NCBI RefSeq assembly: GCF_029870285.1
Contig: NZ_JACSYA010000006.1
Span: 145,853-209,852 of the forward strand
DNA length: 64,000 nucleotides
Reading direction: 5' to 3'
From: Delftia sp. PS-11
GTDB taxonomy: Bacteria > Pseudomonadota > Gammaproteobacteria > Burkholderiales > Burkholderiaceae_C
Both the position numbers and the translations under genes were made by a program. The notes beneath the pieces were generated by a model. That model was not told the DNA's origin, did no database searches, and saw nothing but the letters and a program-made list of their open reading frames with translations. Shown here piece by piece: positions 28,102-37,751 of the stretch. Within the stretch, counting starts at the first letter, position 1; each line of letters starts with the position of its first letter.

Positions 28102-30246
28102 TCAGCCAGCGCTGTCTTCAACCAGCATCAGCGCGTCGAGTGCGACCACGCCCTGCCCCTGGGGCAGCACGATGACGGGGTTGAGATCGATCTCACGGAT
28201 GGCAGGCGTTGCGCGCAGCACCTGGCCCAGGCGCACGATCAGTTCGGCCAGCGCCGCGCGGTCCAGCGCGGGGGCGCCACGGTAGCCGTGCAGCAGGGGC
28301 GCGCCCTGCAGGCGGTCGAGTTCGCGCAGCACCTCGGCGGTGGACAGGTCCGCGTCGAGCAGGCGCGCATCGCGCATGATCTCGGCGGTCACGCCGCCCA
28401 GTCCGGCCAGGATCACGGGACCCCACTGCGGATCATTGCGCGCGCCGATGATCATCTCCAGGCCGCGCTTGCCCATGGCTTCGATCAGCACGCCGTCCAG
28501 CGCAATCGCGCTGTCGTAGGCCGCAACGTTGGCGTACAGCCGGCCCCAGGCCTCGCCCATGGCCTGCGCATCGGCAATGTTCAGGATCACGCCGCCCGCA
28601 TCGCTCTTGTGGCTGAGGTCGGCAGACTGCGCCTTCAGCGCCACGGGCCAGCCAATCTCGTTCGCGATGGCCACGGCCTGCTCCACCGATGTGGCCAGCC
28701 GCCCGGGAGCGAACGGCACGCCCACCGCTGCCAGTGCCTGCTTGGACTCGTACTCGGGCACCACCGTGCGGCCGGCGGGCAAGGCCAGCGCCACCGGCTC
28801 GGCATCGGTGCGCTCGAAGCTGCGCGCACTGAAGGCCGACAGGCGCTGCACTGCGCGCAGCGCACGCTCCGTGCTGGGGAAATACGGAACCCCCAGGGCG
28901 CGCATCTCGGCGATGAATTCGGCAGGCACGGCCGCGCCCTCGTCCAGACCCGCAACGATGACCGGCTTGGCCGGATGCAGCTCGCGCACCGCGCGCAGCA
29001 CGGGCGGCATCTTGATGCCGCAGGTCACGGGGTCGCCCTGGATCAGGCCCACAATGATGGTCGAGAAGCGCGCATCGCCAAACAGCGCATCCAGCGTGCG
29101 GAAATACAGGTCGGGTTCGACCAGGCCCTGGGCCGTCAGGTCCAGCGGATTGCTGACGCCCACAAAGGGCGGCAGCGCTGCGCGCAGCGCGGGCGAGTCA
29201 TCGTCGCCGATGGCAGGCAGCGCCAGCCCCAGCTCCTCGGCCCAGTCCAGAGTCAGCGCCTTGAAGGCGCCGGACTCGCCGAGCACAGCCACGCCGGCAG
29301 CGGGCAGCACAGGGCAGCGGATGGCGATCTCGGCGATGTCGCCCAGCTCTTCCAGCGTTTCAGCAAAGATGGCGCCTGCGCGTTCGAGCTTGGTGCGCAT
29401 CAGCGCATAGTCGCCGGCCATGGCGCCGGTATGCGTGGCGGCCGAGGCGCGCGCCGCGCTGCTCTTGCCCGGATGCAGCAGCACCACGGTCTTGCCCAGT
29501 GCACGGGCACGGGCCACGGATGCCAGAATGCGCGCGGGCTGGCGGAACTGCTCGACGATCATGGCGACCACGCGCGTCGAGGGCTGCTCCAGCAGGAACT
29601 CCACATAGTCCTCGGCATGGCTGGCAGCCTCGTTGCCCGTGGAGATGGCATGCGACAACGGCAGCGCGCGGCTGCCCAGCGTGGTGCACAGCACCGTCAT
29701 CATGGCGCCGCTTTGCGAAACCACGCCGATGGCGGGCCGCTGGGCATCGATCTTCTGCGCATCGATGTTGACCTCGACGAAGGTCAGCGGCACGCGCTGC
29801 AGGTAGTTGATGCAGCCCAGGCAGTTCGGGCCCTCGACCACCATGCCGGCCTCGGCGGCAATGCGCGCGATCTCGCGCTGCTCGGCCATGCCGCGCTCGC
29901 CGGCCTCGGCAAAGCCTGCCGAGAAAATCACGGCCGCGCCCACGCGCCGGGCCGCCAGTGCGCGCACCGTGTCCAGCACGGCAGGCTGCGGGATGGCGAG
30001 CACCGCCACATCCACGCCTTCAGGCAGCTGCTCGACCGACGCCAGGCAGGCGCGGCCACCGATTTCGCTGCGCTTGGGATTGATCAGGTGGATATCGCCG
30101 GCAAAGCCGTTGCGCTCCAGATTGCCCAGGACCGAGGCGCCCAGCGCACCCGGCGTAGCCGAGGCGCCGACGATGGCGATGGAACGCGGCCTCAGCAGCC
30201 TGCCGATGTCGGGCCGCGATGCGGCCGCCATCTGTGTCGTTGTCAT
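28102..30246 (-). CDS. ADP-forming acyl-CoA synthetase, probable feruloyl/coumaroyl-CoA ligase
   Basis: A 714-residue NDP-forming acyl-CoA synthetase. Domain order is a CoA-binding Rossmann domain (RSIAIVGASATPG), succinyl-CoA-ligase-like domains with the phosphohistidine motif THTGAMAGD (His272), and a C-terminal ATP-grasp domain. The ATG at 30246 has TTGGAGAC before it, better than the upstream start at 30273. It lies 72 bases after the hydratase-lyase gene. Sphingobium FerA, a feruloyl-CoA synthetase, belongs to this superfamily, so activation of ferulate and p-coumarate is the best guess. Confidence 0.85.
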   Translation of the reverse strand: MTTTQMAAASRPDIGRLLRPRSIAIVGASATPGALGASVLGNLERNGFAGDIHLINPKRSEIGGRACLASVEQLPEGVDVAVLAIPQPAVLDTVRALAARRVGAAVIFSAGFAEAGERGMAEQREIARIAAEAGMVVEGPNCLGCINYLQRVPLTFVEVNIDAQKIDAQRPAIGVVSQSGAMMTVLCTTLGSRALPLSHAISTGNEAASHAEDYVEFLLEQPSTRVVAMIVEQFRQPARILASVARARALGKTVVLLHPGKSSAARASAATHTGAMAGDYALMRTKLERAGAIFAETLEELGDIAEIAIRCPVLPAAGVAVLGESGAFKALTLDWAEELGLALPAIGDDDSPALRAALPPFVGVSNPLDLTAQGLVEPDLYFRTLDALFGDARFSTIIVGLIQGDPVTCGIKMPPVLRAVRELHPAKPVIVAGLDEGAAVPAEFIAEMRALGVPYFPSTERALRAVQRLSAFSARSFERTDAEPVALALPAGRTVVPEYESKQALAAVGVPFAPGRLATSVEQAVAIANEIGWPVALKAQSADLSHKSDAGGVILNIADAQAMGEAWGRLYANVAAYDSAIALDGVLIEAMGKRGLEMIIGARNDPQWGPVILAGLGGVTAEIMRDARLLDADLSTAEVLRELDRLQGAPLLHGYRGAPALDRAALAELIVRLGQVLRATPAIREIDLNPVIVLPQGQGVVALDALMLVEDSAG

Positions 30247-30265
30247 GCTTGTCTCCAATGGGTTG

Positions 30266-30298
30266 ATGGCCACGCCCCCGCTGCAAGGGCGCGGCCAT
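30266..30298 (-). other. Intergenic hairpin between hydratase-lyase and ligase genes
   Basis: Inverted repeat ATGGCCaCGCCC / GGGCGcGGCCAT (one A-C mismatch) with a nine-base loop, in the 72-base gap. There is no T run. It is a likely RNA-processing or partial-termination hairpin that could set the high expression of the first gene against later ones. Confidence 0.5.
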
Positions 30299-30318
30299 TC
30301 AGGATGTATGGGCAGGGA

Positions 30319-31158
30319 TCAGGACTTTTGCTTGGACAGGTCGTAAGTGCCCAGGCCCGGCTTGTAGGTCTTGTCATCCAGGAACTGGCGCATGCCTTCC
30401 TTGCGGCCTTCGTTGTCGAAGCTGTTGGCCGCTTCCTGGGCACGCACCAGATAGTCTTCGGCGTTGTCGTAGCTCATGTCGCGCACGCGGCGGATGGCAT
30501 CCTTGGTGGCCTTCAGGGCAATGGGGTTCTTTTGCAGCAGGGCTTCGGCCACTTCGGTGACGCGGGCCTTGAGGCGGTCGGCCGGCAGCGACTCATTGAC
30601 CAGGCCCCACTCGGCAGCCGTGCGGCCGTCGATGTTCTCGCCCAGCATGGCGTGGTACATGGCACGGCGGAAGGACAGCAGCTCCACGGCCACCTTGGAA
30701 GCGCCGCCACCGGGCAGGATGCCCCAGTTGATCTCGGACAGGCCGAACTTGGCTTCATCGGCGGCAAACGCCAGATCGCAGGCGAACAGCGGGCCGTAGC
30801 CGCCGCCAAAGCACCAGCCATTGACCATGGCAATGGTGGGCTTCTGGAACCAGCGCAGACGGCGCCACCAGCCGTAGCTCTCGCGCTGGGCCTTGCGGGT
30901 GCCGGCCAAACCGGTGGCTTCGGTTTCGCGGAAGTATTCCTTCAGATCCATGCCGGCGGTCCAGGCCGTGCCCTCGCCCGTCAGCACCACCACGCCGACA
31001 TCTTCACGGAACTCCAGATCGTCGAGCACGCGCATCATCTGGCGGTTGAGCTGGGGGCTCATGGCGTTGCGCTTTTCGGGGCGGTTGAATTTCACCCAGG
31101 CCACGCGGCCTTCGACGGTGCAGGACACGGTCTGTTCTTCGGTACGTTCGGTGCTCAT
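30319..31158 (-). CDS. p-Hydroxycinnamoyl-CoA hydratase-lyase (feruloyl-CoA to vanillin)
   Basis: Crotonase-family enzyme that hydrates feruloyl- or coumaroyl-CoA and cleaves it to vanillin or 4-hydroxybenzaldehyde plus acetyl-CoA. The 279-residue protein matches the Pseudomonas HCHL closely: NRPEKRNAMSP, AWTAGMDLKEYFRE, TIAMVNGWCFGGG, FGLSEINWGI and QFLDDK-KPGL. The catalytic glutamate is Glu142 and the active-site tyrosine of EDYL is Tyr236. The residue equivalent to Ser123 is Gly122. It is the first gene of the cluster (ech/ferB/hcaA type), behind an AT-rich palindromic region. Confidence 0.93.
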   Translation of the reverse strand: MSTERTEEQTVSCTVEGRVAWVKFNRPEKRNAMSPQLNRQMMRVLDDLEFREDVGVVVLTGEGTAWTAGMDLKEYFRETEATGLAGTRKAQRESYGWWRRLRWFQKPTIAMVNGWCFGGGYGPLFACDLAFAADEAKFGLSEINWGILPGGGASKVAVELLSFRRAMYHAMLGENIDGRTAAEWGLVNESLPADRLKARVTEVAEALLQKNPIALKATKDAIRRVRDMSYDNAEDYLVRAQEAANSFDNEGRKEGMRQFLDDKTYKPGLGTYDLSKQKS

Positions 31159-31220
31159 TGCGCTTCCTTGTGCAGAGGGGGTATGGGTTAGGCGGCCAGT
31201 GCTTCGACCGCATAATCGTT

Positions 31221-31239
31221 ATGATAAATAATCATTATT
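31221..31239. promoter_or_regulatory. AT-rich palindromic operator candidate for the hydroxycinnamate operon
   Basis: Overlapping inverted repeats ATGAT-N5-ATCAT (31221-31235) and AATAAT-C-ATTATT (31227-31239) lie 63-81 bases upstream of the hydratase-lyase start. This A/T-rich symmetry is usual for MarR-type sites and stands out in GC-rich DNA. The cluster's own MarR protein is the likely binder. Confidence 0.55.
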
Positions 31240-31428
31240 GAACATAGCAATACCACGTTTACCCTAGGGTCCGTTCCTGCAGATCAATGTGGACCGGCAT
31301 CCAATACGAATGCTTCTGCGTCGCGCATGCATGCAGTGCGCCGTGCGCGGGGAATTGCCGCCAGGCTTTGGATACTTCGCAGGATCGCGCGATACTTGGG
31401 CCATCCAAAACCAACCACAGGAGGGAAA

Positions 31429-31905
31429 ATGCAAGGACACCCGGAAGTCGTCGAATGCCTCAAGGAGCTGCTGCGCGGCGAGCTTGCAGCGCGTGACCAG
31501 TACTTCATCCACTCGCGCCAGTACGAAGACCAGGGCCTGCTGCGCCTGTTCGAGCGCATCGGCCACGAGATGGAAGAGGAAACCCAGCATGCCGACGCCA
31601 TCCTGCGCCGCATCCTGTTCCTGGGCGGACGCCCCGACATGCGCCCCCATGCCTTCACGCCCGGCGAGACCGTCGAGGAAATGCTGCGCAAAGACCTGGA
31701 AACCGAATACCGCGTGCGCGACAGCCTGCGTGCCGCCATGGCGCTGTGCGAGCAGCATGGCGACTTCAACAGCCGCGACCTGCTGCTGGCACAGTTGCGT
31801 GACACCGAAGAAGACCATGCCTACTGGCTCGAAAAGCAGCTGGGCCTGATCGAAAAAATCGGCCTGCCCAACTATCTGCAGAGCAAGATGGGCGAACCGG
31901 CCTGA
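31429..31905 (+). CDS. bfr: Bacterioferritin-like iron storage protein
   Basis: A 158-residue ferritin-like four-helix protein. It has the di-iron pattern with Glu in [32 protein letters not shown] and [14 protein letters not shown]. The N-terminal [15 protein letters not shown] resembles bacterioferritin starts (MKGD). GGAGGG lies just before the ATG at 31429. The usual haem-binding Met at about position 52 is not evident: the text there is [12 protein letters not shown], which does include a Met, so haem binding is possible. It stands alone and ends at a bidirectional terminator. Confidence 0.88.
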   Translation: MQGHPEVVECLKELLRGELAARDQYFIHSRQYEDQGLLRLFERIGHEMEEETQHADAILRRILFLGGRPDMRPHAFTPGETVEEMLRKDLETEYRVRDSLRAAMALCEQHGDFNSRDLLLAQLRDTEEDHAYWLEKQLGLIEKIGLPNYLQSKMGEPA

Positions 31906-32015
31906 CCGGACCGAGCCGGTCGCTCCACGATGACAACTGAAACTGGCAGCCCACGATGAAACGGCAAGCCAGTCGCCCCGCGATGAAGCAAGAGCCCTCA
32001 AGGGCCTGAAAGAAG

Positions 32016-32057
32016 AAAAAAAGGGATGGAAGGCCTTGCGGCTTTCCATCCCTTTTT
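32016..32057. terminator. Bidirectional terminator between bfr and ilvD
   Basis: Long stem AAAAAGGGATGGAA-GGCC / GGC-TTTCCATCCCTTTTT with loop TTGC. It has A and T tracts on its two sides, so it can end both convergent genes. Confidence 0.88.
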
Positions 32058-32094
32058 CATTGCGCGCACCGCCAGGCGGCGGTGCGCCCCGGTA

Positions 32095-33954
32095 TCAGTC
32101 GTCCAGCAGCGACAGGTCGCGCACGGCGCCCTTGTCGGCCGACATCACCAGCTTGGCATAGGCCTTGAGCGCAGCCGAGACCTTGCGCGAGCGCGGCTGT
32201 GCGGGCTTCCAGCCCTTGGCGTCCTGTTCGGCGCGGCGGCGGGCCAGTTCCTCGTCGGAGACCAGCACATTGATGCTGCGGTTGGGGATGTCGATGCGGA
32301 TGCGGTCGCCATTGCGCACCAGGCCGATAGCGCCGCCCGCAGCCGCCTCGGGCGAGCAGTGGCCGATGGACAGGCCGGACGTGCCGCCCGAGAAGCGCCC
32401 GTCCGTCAGCAGCGCGCAGGCCTTGCCCAGACCCTTGGACTTGATGTAGCTGGTCGGGTAGAGCATCTCCTGCATGCCGGGGCCGCCCTTGGGGCCTTCG
32501 TAGCGCACGATGACGACATCGCCGGCCTTGACCTTGTCGTCCAGGATGTTCTGCACGGCCTCGTCCTGCGACTCGGTCACATGGGCCGTGCCCTCGAAGA
32601 CCAGAATGCTTTCATCTACGCCAGCGGACTTGACCACGCAGCCATCGACGGCGATGTTGCCCGTCAGCACGGCCAGGCCGCCCTCCTTGGAGAAAGCATG
32701 CTCGTAGGAGCGGATGCAGCCTTCGGCACGGTCCAGATCCAGGCTGGGCCAGCGCGTGTTCTGGCTGAAGGCCACCTGCGTGGGAATGCCGGCGGGGCCT
32801 GCCAGATAGAAGTGCCTGACGGCCTCGTCCTGGGTCAGCGTGATGTCCCACTGCGCCAGCGCTTCGCCCAGCGTCCTGGCATGGATGGTGGGCACATCGG
32901 TGTGCAGCTTGCCCGCGCGGTGCAGCTCGCCCAGGATGGCGAAGATGCCGCCAGCGCGGTGTACATCCTCGATATGGTACTTTTGCGTGTTGGGCGCCAC
33001 CTTGCACAGCTGCGGCACCTGGCGCGAGAGGCGGTCGATGTCCGCCATGGTGAACTCAATCTCGGCCTCGCGCGCAATCGCCAGCAGGTGCAGGATGGTG
33101 TTGGTCGATCCGCCCATGGCGATGTCCAGCGTCATCGCGTTCTCGAAGGCCTTGAAGCCCACGGAGCGCGGCAGCACCGAAGCGTCGTCCTGCTCGTAGT
33201 ACTGGCGGGCCAGCTCGACGATGCGGCGGCCGGCGCGCTTGAACAGCTCTTCGCGGTCGGCATGCGTGGCCAGCACGGTGCCGTTGCCGGGCAGGGACAG
33301 GCCCAGCGCCTCGGTCAGGCAGTTCATGGAATTGGCCGTGAACATGCCAGAGCACGAACCGCAGGTCGGACAGGCCGAGCGCTCGACCTGCGCCACCTGC
33401 TCGTCCGTGTAGTTCTTGTCGGCAGCGATGACCATGGCATCGACCAGGTCCAGCTTCTTGAACTCCAGCGTATGCGTGGTGGGGTTGGCCAGCCGGGTCT
33501 TGCCCGCCTCCATGGGACCGCCCGAGACGAAGATCACGGGAATGTTCAGCCGCATGGCAGCCATCAGCATGCCGGGAGTGATCTTGTCGCAGTTGGAGAT
33601 GCACACCAGCGCGTCGGCGCAGTGGGCATTGACCATGTACTCCACCGAGTCCGCGATGATGTCGCGGCTGGGCAGCGAGTACAGCATGCCGTCATGGCCC
33701 ATGGCAATGCCATCGTCCACAGCGATGGTATTGAACTCCTTGGCCACGCCGCCAGCGGCCTCGATCTCGCGCGCCACCAGCTGGCCCAGGTCCTTGAGGT
33801 GGACGTGGCCGGGCACGAACTGCGTGAAGGAGTTGGCAATGGCGATGATGGGCTTGTCGAAGTCGCCATCCTTCATGCCGGTGGCACGCCACAGGGCGCG
33901 CGCACCAGCCATGTTGCGGCCGCCGGTGGAAGTCTTGGAACGGTATGCGGGCAT
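32095..33954 (-). CDS. ilvD: Dihydroxy-acid dehydratase
   Basis: Iron-sulfur dehydratase of valine, leucine and isoleucine synthesis that turns 2,3-dihydroxy acids to 2-oxo acids. The 619-residue length fits the E. coli-type [4Fe-4S] enzyme. Cluster and active-site motifs are NCDKITPGM (Cys122, Lys125) and [20 protein letters not shown], plus the C-terminal [10 protein letters not shown] chose ATG 33954 ([10 protein letters not shown]), the conserved start; the frame extends to 34038. It is monocistronic. Confidence 0.97.
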   Translation of the reverse strand: MPAYRSKTSTGGRNMAGARALWRATGMKDGDFDKPIIAIANSFTQFVPGHVHLKDLGQLVAREIEAAGGVAKEFNTIAVDDGIAMGHDGMLYSLPSRDIIADSVEYMVNAHCADALVCISNCDKITPGMLMAAMRLNIPVIFVSGGPMEAGKTRLANPTTHTLEFKKLDLVDAMVIAADKNYTDEQVAQVERSACPTCGSCSGMFTANSMNCLTEALGLSLPGNGTVLATHADREELFKRAGRRIVELARQYYEQDDASVLPRSVGFKAFENAMTLDIAMGGSTNTILHLLAIAREAEIEFTMADIDRLSRQVPQLCKVAPNTQKYHIEDVHRAGGIFAILGELHRAGKLHTDVPTIHARTLGEALAQWDITLTQDEAVRHFYLAGPAGIPTQVAFSQNTRWPSLDLDRAEGCIRSYEHAFSKEGGLAVLTGNIAVDGCVVKSAGVDESILVFEGTAHVTESQDEAVQNILDDKVKAGDVVIVRYEGPKGGPGMQEMLYPTSYIKSKGLGKACALLTDGRFSGGTSGLSIGHCSPEAAAGGAIGLVRNGDRIRIDIPNRSINVLVSDEELARRRAEQDAKGWKPAQPRSRKVSAALKAYAKLVMSADKGAVRDLSLLDD

Positions 33955-34143
33955 GGGGAATCCAGTTGTCGGTTGTCGCGTATGCCCCATGGGCGCGTGG
34001 GCACGCCCAGGGTCTGGGCGAAGATTATGGCCCAGCACTACACATGCCGTTCAGACACGGGATTCACCAGGAGTACACTGCCCGCCCTTTGCGGCAATGC
34101 AGACATCGCCTGCCGCGAGACCGTTGCAACGACCAGGCAACGC

Positions 34144-34389
34144 TCAGCGGCGCGTACGCGAACGAATGCCCATGGCCTCCTTTTGCTTTTCGATGCGTTT
34201 GCGGCGGCGCTCGTCGATCTTGTCGGCGGCACGGCGCTTGGTATACCCGGACGTGTCCGCCCATACCCACCAGGCCGCTGTCACGCCATAAGCACCCAGC
34301 ACGACCCACCATGACCAGCCCGCCACGGGCCCGACCTCGGCCAGCTTGAGCACCGTCAACAGCACGGCAATTCCCAACAAATACATCAC
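34144..34389 (-). CDS. Small Trp-rich membrane protein (TIGR04438 type)
   Basis: An 81-residue protein with two short hydrophobic segments (about 3-18 and 25-44) separated by GPVAGWSWW, followed by a very basic tail (KRRAADKIDERRRKRIEKQ). This is the pattern of the small Trp-rich protein family of Betaproteobacteria, for which I know of no function. It is transcribed away from the cytochrome c gene, 94 bases between starts. The start could also be the second Met. Confidence 0.75.
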   Translation of the reverse strand: MMYLLGIAVLLTVLKLAEVGPVAGWSWWVVLGAYGVTAAWWVWADTSGYTKRRAADKIDERRRKRIEKQKEAMGIRSRTRR

Positions 34390-34483
34390 ACCCTCCTTGG
34401 CAAAACAATGCTCTACTACAAGTAACGTATCGCGCTTTGATACTCACTACAATGATTCAGCATAACGACCACGGAAATTCACG

Positions 34484-34789
34484 ATGAAACAAACACTGAT
34501 CGCTTTTACGCTGGCTTTCACGGCAGCCGCCCCCGCACTGGCGGACCAGGCCCTTGCCACTTCCAAGAACTGCATGGCATGCCATGCAGTCGACAAGAAG
34601 CTGGTGGGCCCGGCCTACAAGGAGGTGGCGAGCAAATACGCGGGCCAGAAAGATGCCGCCGACAAGCTCGCCACCAAGATCATCAAGGGCGGCAGTGGCG
34701 TATGGGGCCCGGTCCCCATGCCGGCCAACACACAGGTCAGCGAGGCAGAAGCCAAGAAGCTGGCAGCCTGGGTGCTGTCGCTCAAGTGA
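34484..34789 (+). CDS. Periplasmic class I cytochrome c (c551/c552 type)
   Basis: Small electron carrier of 101 residues: a signal peptide (1-20, ending APALA), one haem motif CMACH at about residues 30-34, [12 protein letters not shown] and a Met ligand in GPVPMPAN. This is the cytochrome c551 pattern, a donor to cbb3 oxidase or to denitrification enzymes. It stands alone on the plus strand. No FNR box is visible in its short upstream region. Confidence 0.93.
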   Translation: MKQTLIAFTLAFTAAAPALADQALATSKNCMACHAVDKKLVGPAYKEVASKYAGQKDAADKLATKIIKGGSGVWGPVPMPANTQVSEAEAKKLAAWVLSLK

Positions 34790-34863
34790 ACTGACCCGCC
34801 TGCCGCAGGCACAGGGCCGCGCAGCGCCTGCTGCGCGGCCTTTGTTTTTGCGCGGCGCAGCAA

Positions 34864-35328
34864 TCAGTGACCTGCCTGCTGATACTGCCGCACCTGCTGC
34901 TCCAGCTGTCCCACATAGGCTGCCATGCTGTTGTCAGACTCCTGGGCCCGCTGCACCAGATGGGCCTGGAGCAGGTCCAGCCGGGCCATCAGAGCATCCT
35001 GATCACGGGCATGCAGTGCCTCCAGCACTGCGCGCAGCTCGGTAAAGCGCGAAGCCTCGGCCTTGTCAGCCAGATCACGCTGGGCCTGCATCTGCCTGGC
35101 GTGGCGCCGCGCCTCCATCAGTACCGAGCCCTGCAGCCACAGCACATAGGCAATGAAAAACACGCTCAGCAGACCGGTCAGGCCCAGCATCAGCACGCCC
35201 AGCGGCGCCTGCACTTCGGTAACGCCCAGGGACACCATGGATGGCGCAGCCAGCGCACTCCAGTTGAACGCTGCCAGCAGCGCAATCAGTGCGACCGTGA
35301 CCAGCAGCGACAAGGTTCTGAGATTCAT
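34864..35328 (-). CDS. LapA-like membrane protein with cytoplasmic helical tail
   Basis: A 154-residue protein with two membrane helices (about 5-27 and 43-66) in the order TLSLLVTVALIALLAAFNW and LGVLMLGLTGLLSVFFIAYV, followed by a long charged, probably coiled-coil tail ending in QLEQQVRQYQQ. The arrangement resembles the LapA domain family (DUF1049). The ATG at 35328 places the first helix at the N-terminus. Function is unknown. It converges on the cytochrome c gene and lies downstream of acsA on the same strand. Confidence 0.65.
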   Translation of the reverse strand: MNLRTLSLLVTVALIALLAAFNWSALAAPSMVSLGVTEVQAPLGVLMLGLTGLLSVFFIAYVLWLQGSVLMEARRHARQMQAQRDLADKAEASRFTELRAVLEALHARDQDALMARLDLLQAHLVQRAQESDNSMAAYVGQLEQQVRQYQQAGH

Positions 35329-35476
35329 GATGAAGGGACTTTCTCGGCTATCGCAATATCGACACAACAAACCGTGTTGTACCTCAGCCACGCCTGCAAT
35401 GGCTGTCAGACAATGCAGAATCAGACTGGGTCGCATACGACTGGGTCGCATGCGGACCACCCGATCGGCCTGGGCA

Positions 35477-35506
35477 AAAAAAACCGGAGCACAGGCTCCG
35501 GTTTTG
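35477..35506 (-). terminator. Terminator of acsA
   Basis: Stem ACCGGAGC / GCTCCGGT with loop ACAG, and an A run that reads as a T run on the minus strand. It lies about 20 bases after the acsA stop. Confidence 0.88.
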
Positions 35507-35525
35507 TGTCTGGCGTGAATGCCGC

Positions 35526-37526
35526 TCAGTTGGTCTGGGCCAGCTGCTCCAGAATGGCCGGGTTTTCCAGCGTGCTCGTATCCTGGGTGATGGCCTCGCC
35601 CTTGGCGATGGAGCGCAACAGCCGGCGCATGATCTTGCCGCTGCGGGTCTTGGGCAGGTTTTCACCGAAGCGGATGTCCTTGGGCTTGGCGATGGGGCCG
35701 ATTTCCTTGGCCACCCAGTCGCGCAGTTCCTTGGCGATGCGCTTGGCCTCCTCGCCCGTGGGGCGGGGCTGCTTGAGCACCACGAAGGCGCAGATGGCCT
35801 CGCCCGTCAGGTCATCGGGACGGCCCACCACGGCGGCTTCGGCCACCAGGTCGGTCTTGGCCACCAGGGCCGACTCGATCTCCATGGTGCCCATGCGGTG
35901 GCCAGAGACGTTGAGCACGTCATCGATGCGGCCCGTGATGCGGAAATAGCCACGGTCCTCGCTGCGCACGGCGCCATCGCCGGCCAGATAGGTCTGGCCG
36001 CCCAGTTCGGCCGGGAAGTAGCTCTTCTTGAAGCGCTCGGGATCGCCCCAGATGGTGCGGATCATGCTGGGCCAGGGCTTGGTCACGACCAGCAGGCCGC
36101 CTGCGCCATTGGGCAGTTCATGGCCGGTCTCGTCGACGATGGCAGCCATGATGCCCGGCAGCGGCAGCGTGCACGAGCCCGGCACCAGCGGCGTGGCGCC
36201 CGGCATGGGAGCGATCACATGGCCGCCATTCTCGGTCTGCCAGAAGGTGTCCACGATGGGGCAGCGCTCACCGCCCACATGCTTGTGATACCACATCCAG
36301 GCCTCGGGGTTGATGGGCTCGCCCACGCTGCCCAGCAGACGCAGGCTCGACAGGTTCCAGTTCTTGGGATGGACGCTGGCATCGCTGTCGGCCGCCTTGA
36401 TCAGCGAGCGGATGGCCGTGGGTGCCGTATAGAAGATGGTGCAGCCGTGGCGCTCGATCATCTGCCAGAAGCGGCCCGCATTGGGGAAGGTGGGCACGCC
36501 CTCGAAGACGATCTGTGTGGCGCCTGCCGACAGCGGACCGTAGGCCACATAGGTGTGGCCGGTGATCCAGCCGATGTCGGCCGTGCACCAGAACACATCG
36601 CCGGGCTGCAGATCGAAGGTCCACTGCATGGTCTGCCGGGCCCACAGCATGTAGCCGCCCGTGCAGTGCTGCACGCCCTTGGGCTTGCCTGTGGAGCCGC
36701 TGGTGTAGAGGATGAACAGCGGATGCTCGGCATCCACGGCCACGGGTGCGCATTCGCTGCTCTGGCCTGCCAGGATCTCGCCAAAGGTGTAGTCGCGGCC
36801 CGCCGTCATGGCACAGGGCGTGGCCGTGCGCTCGTAGACAAAGACATGGCGCACGGCCTCGCAGCCGCCCAGCGCCAGCGCATCGTCCACGATGGCCTTG
36901 AGCGGCAGTTCCTTGCCGCCGCGCATCTGGTAGTTGGCAGTGACCACCGCCACAGCACCCACGTCCACGATGCGCTCCTGCACGGCCTTGGCAGAGAAGC
37001 CGCCGAAGACCACGCTGTGCGTGGCGCCGATGCGGGCACAGGCCTGCATGGCGACCACGCCCTCGATGGTCATGGGCATGTAGATCAGCACGCGGTCGCC
37101 CTTTTGCACGCCCCGCGCCTTGAGCGCGTTGGCAAACTGCGACACGCGCTCGAGCAGCTCACGGTAGCTGACCTTGGTGACCTGCCCGTCATCGGCCTCG
37201 AAGATGATGGCGGTCTTGTGCTCCACCTCCGTGCCCATGTGCTTGTCAAGGCAGTTGGCACTGGCGTTGAGTTCGCCATCGGCAAACCAGCGGTAGAAGG
37301 GCGGGTTGGTGTCGTCCAGCACCTGGGTGAAGGGCTTGGTCCAGACCACGTTCTCGCGCGCCAGACGCGCCCAGAAACCCTGGTAATCGTTTTCGGCCTC
37401 TGCACACAGGGCCTGGTACTGTGCCATGCCTGCGATGCGGGCCTTGGACTCGAATTCGGCCGGTGGCGGGAAGACCCGGTTTTCCACCAGTACGGACTCA
37501 ATCGGGGATGCTGTTGCGGTGCTCAT
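35526..37526 (-). CDS. acsA: Acetyl-CoA synthetase
   Basis: AMP-forming ligase that converts acetate, ATP and CoA to acetyl-CoA. The 666-residue protein has the P-loop [14 protein letters not shown], the adenylate-binding WQTENGG, the hinge [13 protein letters not shown] and the C-terminal TRSGKIMRR, whose lysine is the acetylation site that controls the enzyme in other bacteria. No acetyltransferase or deacetylase gene is next to it. It is monocistronic, with its own terminator. Confidence 0.97.
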   Translation of the reverse strand: MSTATASPIESVLVENRVFPPPAEFESKARIAGMAQYQALCAEAENDYQGFWARLARENVVWTKPFTQVLDDTNPPFYRWFADGELNASANCLDKHMGTEVEHKTAIIFEADDGQVTKVSYRELLERVSQFANALKARGVQKGDRVLIYMPMTIEGVVAMQACARIGATHSVVFGGFSAKAVQERIVDVGAVAVVTANYQMRGGKELPLKAIVDDALALGGCEAVRHVFVYERTATPCAMTAGRDYTFGEILAGQSSECAPVAVDAEHPLFILYTSGSTGKPKGVQHCTGGYMLWARQTMQWTFDLQPGDVFWCTADIGWITGHTYVAYGPLSAGATQIVFEGVPTFPNAGRFWQMIERHGCTIFYTAPTAIRSLIKAADSDASVHPKNWNLSSLRLLGSVGEPINPEAWMWYHKHVGGERCPIVDTFWQTENGGHVIAPMPGATPLVPGSCTLPLPGIMAAIVDETGHELPNGAGGLLVVTKPWPSMIRTIWGDPERFKKSYFPAELGGQTYLAGDGAVRSEDRGYFRITGRIDDVLNVSGHRMGTMEIESALVAKTDLVAEAAVVGRPDDLTGEAICAFVVLKQPRPTGEEAKRIAKELRDWVAKEIGPIAKPKDIRFGENLPKTRSGKIMRRLLRSIAKGEAITQDTSTLENPAILEQLAQTN

Positions 37527-37751
37527 GCTTGCGTGTCTCCTGGGCTGGCGAATAAGTTGTGGTGTGACTTTCAGGGGCCGGTCTTACATGCCACTGACTG
37601 GAACCCCCATGAATGGCCATACCTGGGGATTCCCCGCAGTCCCGGGCTGTCACAGATACAGCGGAATTTCGCCGCTAAAATCGCGCGCCCGTTGACTTCG
37701 GTCATTGTCCCATTCACCCACGCCCATACCTTACCAGCGCGATCTATCCAC

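Noticed and set aside
28027..31191. A 1054-codon open frame on the plus strand
   Set aside because: It is antisense to the acyl-CoA ligase and hydratase-lyase genes, His/Gln/Arg-rich with no domain pattern, and is explained by the codon bias of the real minus-strand genes.
35425..35451. Two tandem copies of ACTGGGTCGCAT upstream of the LapA-like gene
   Set aside because: Two copies spaced 15 bases apart are too few to claim a functional repeat, and no regulator is linked.
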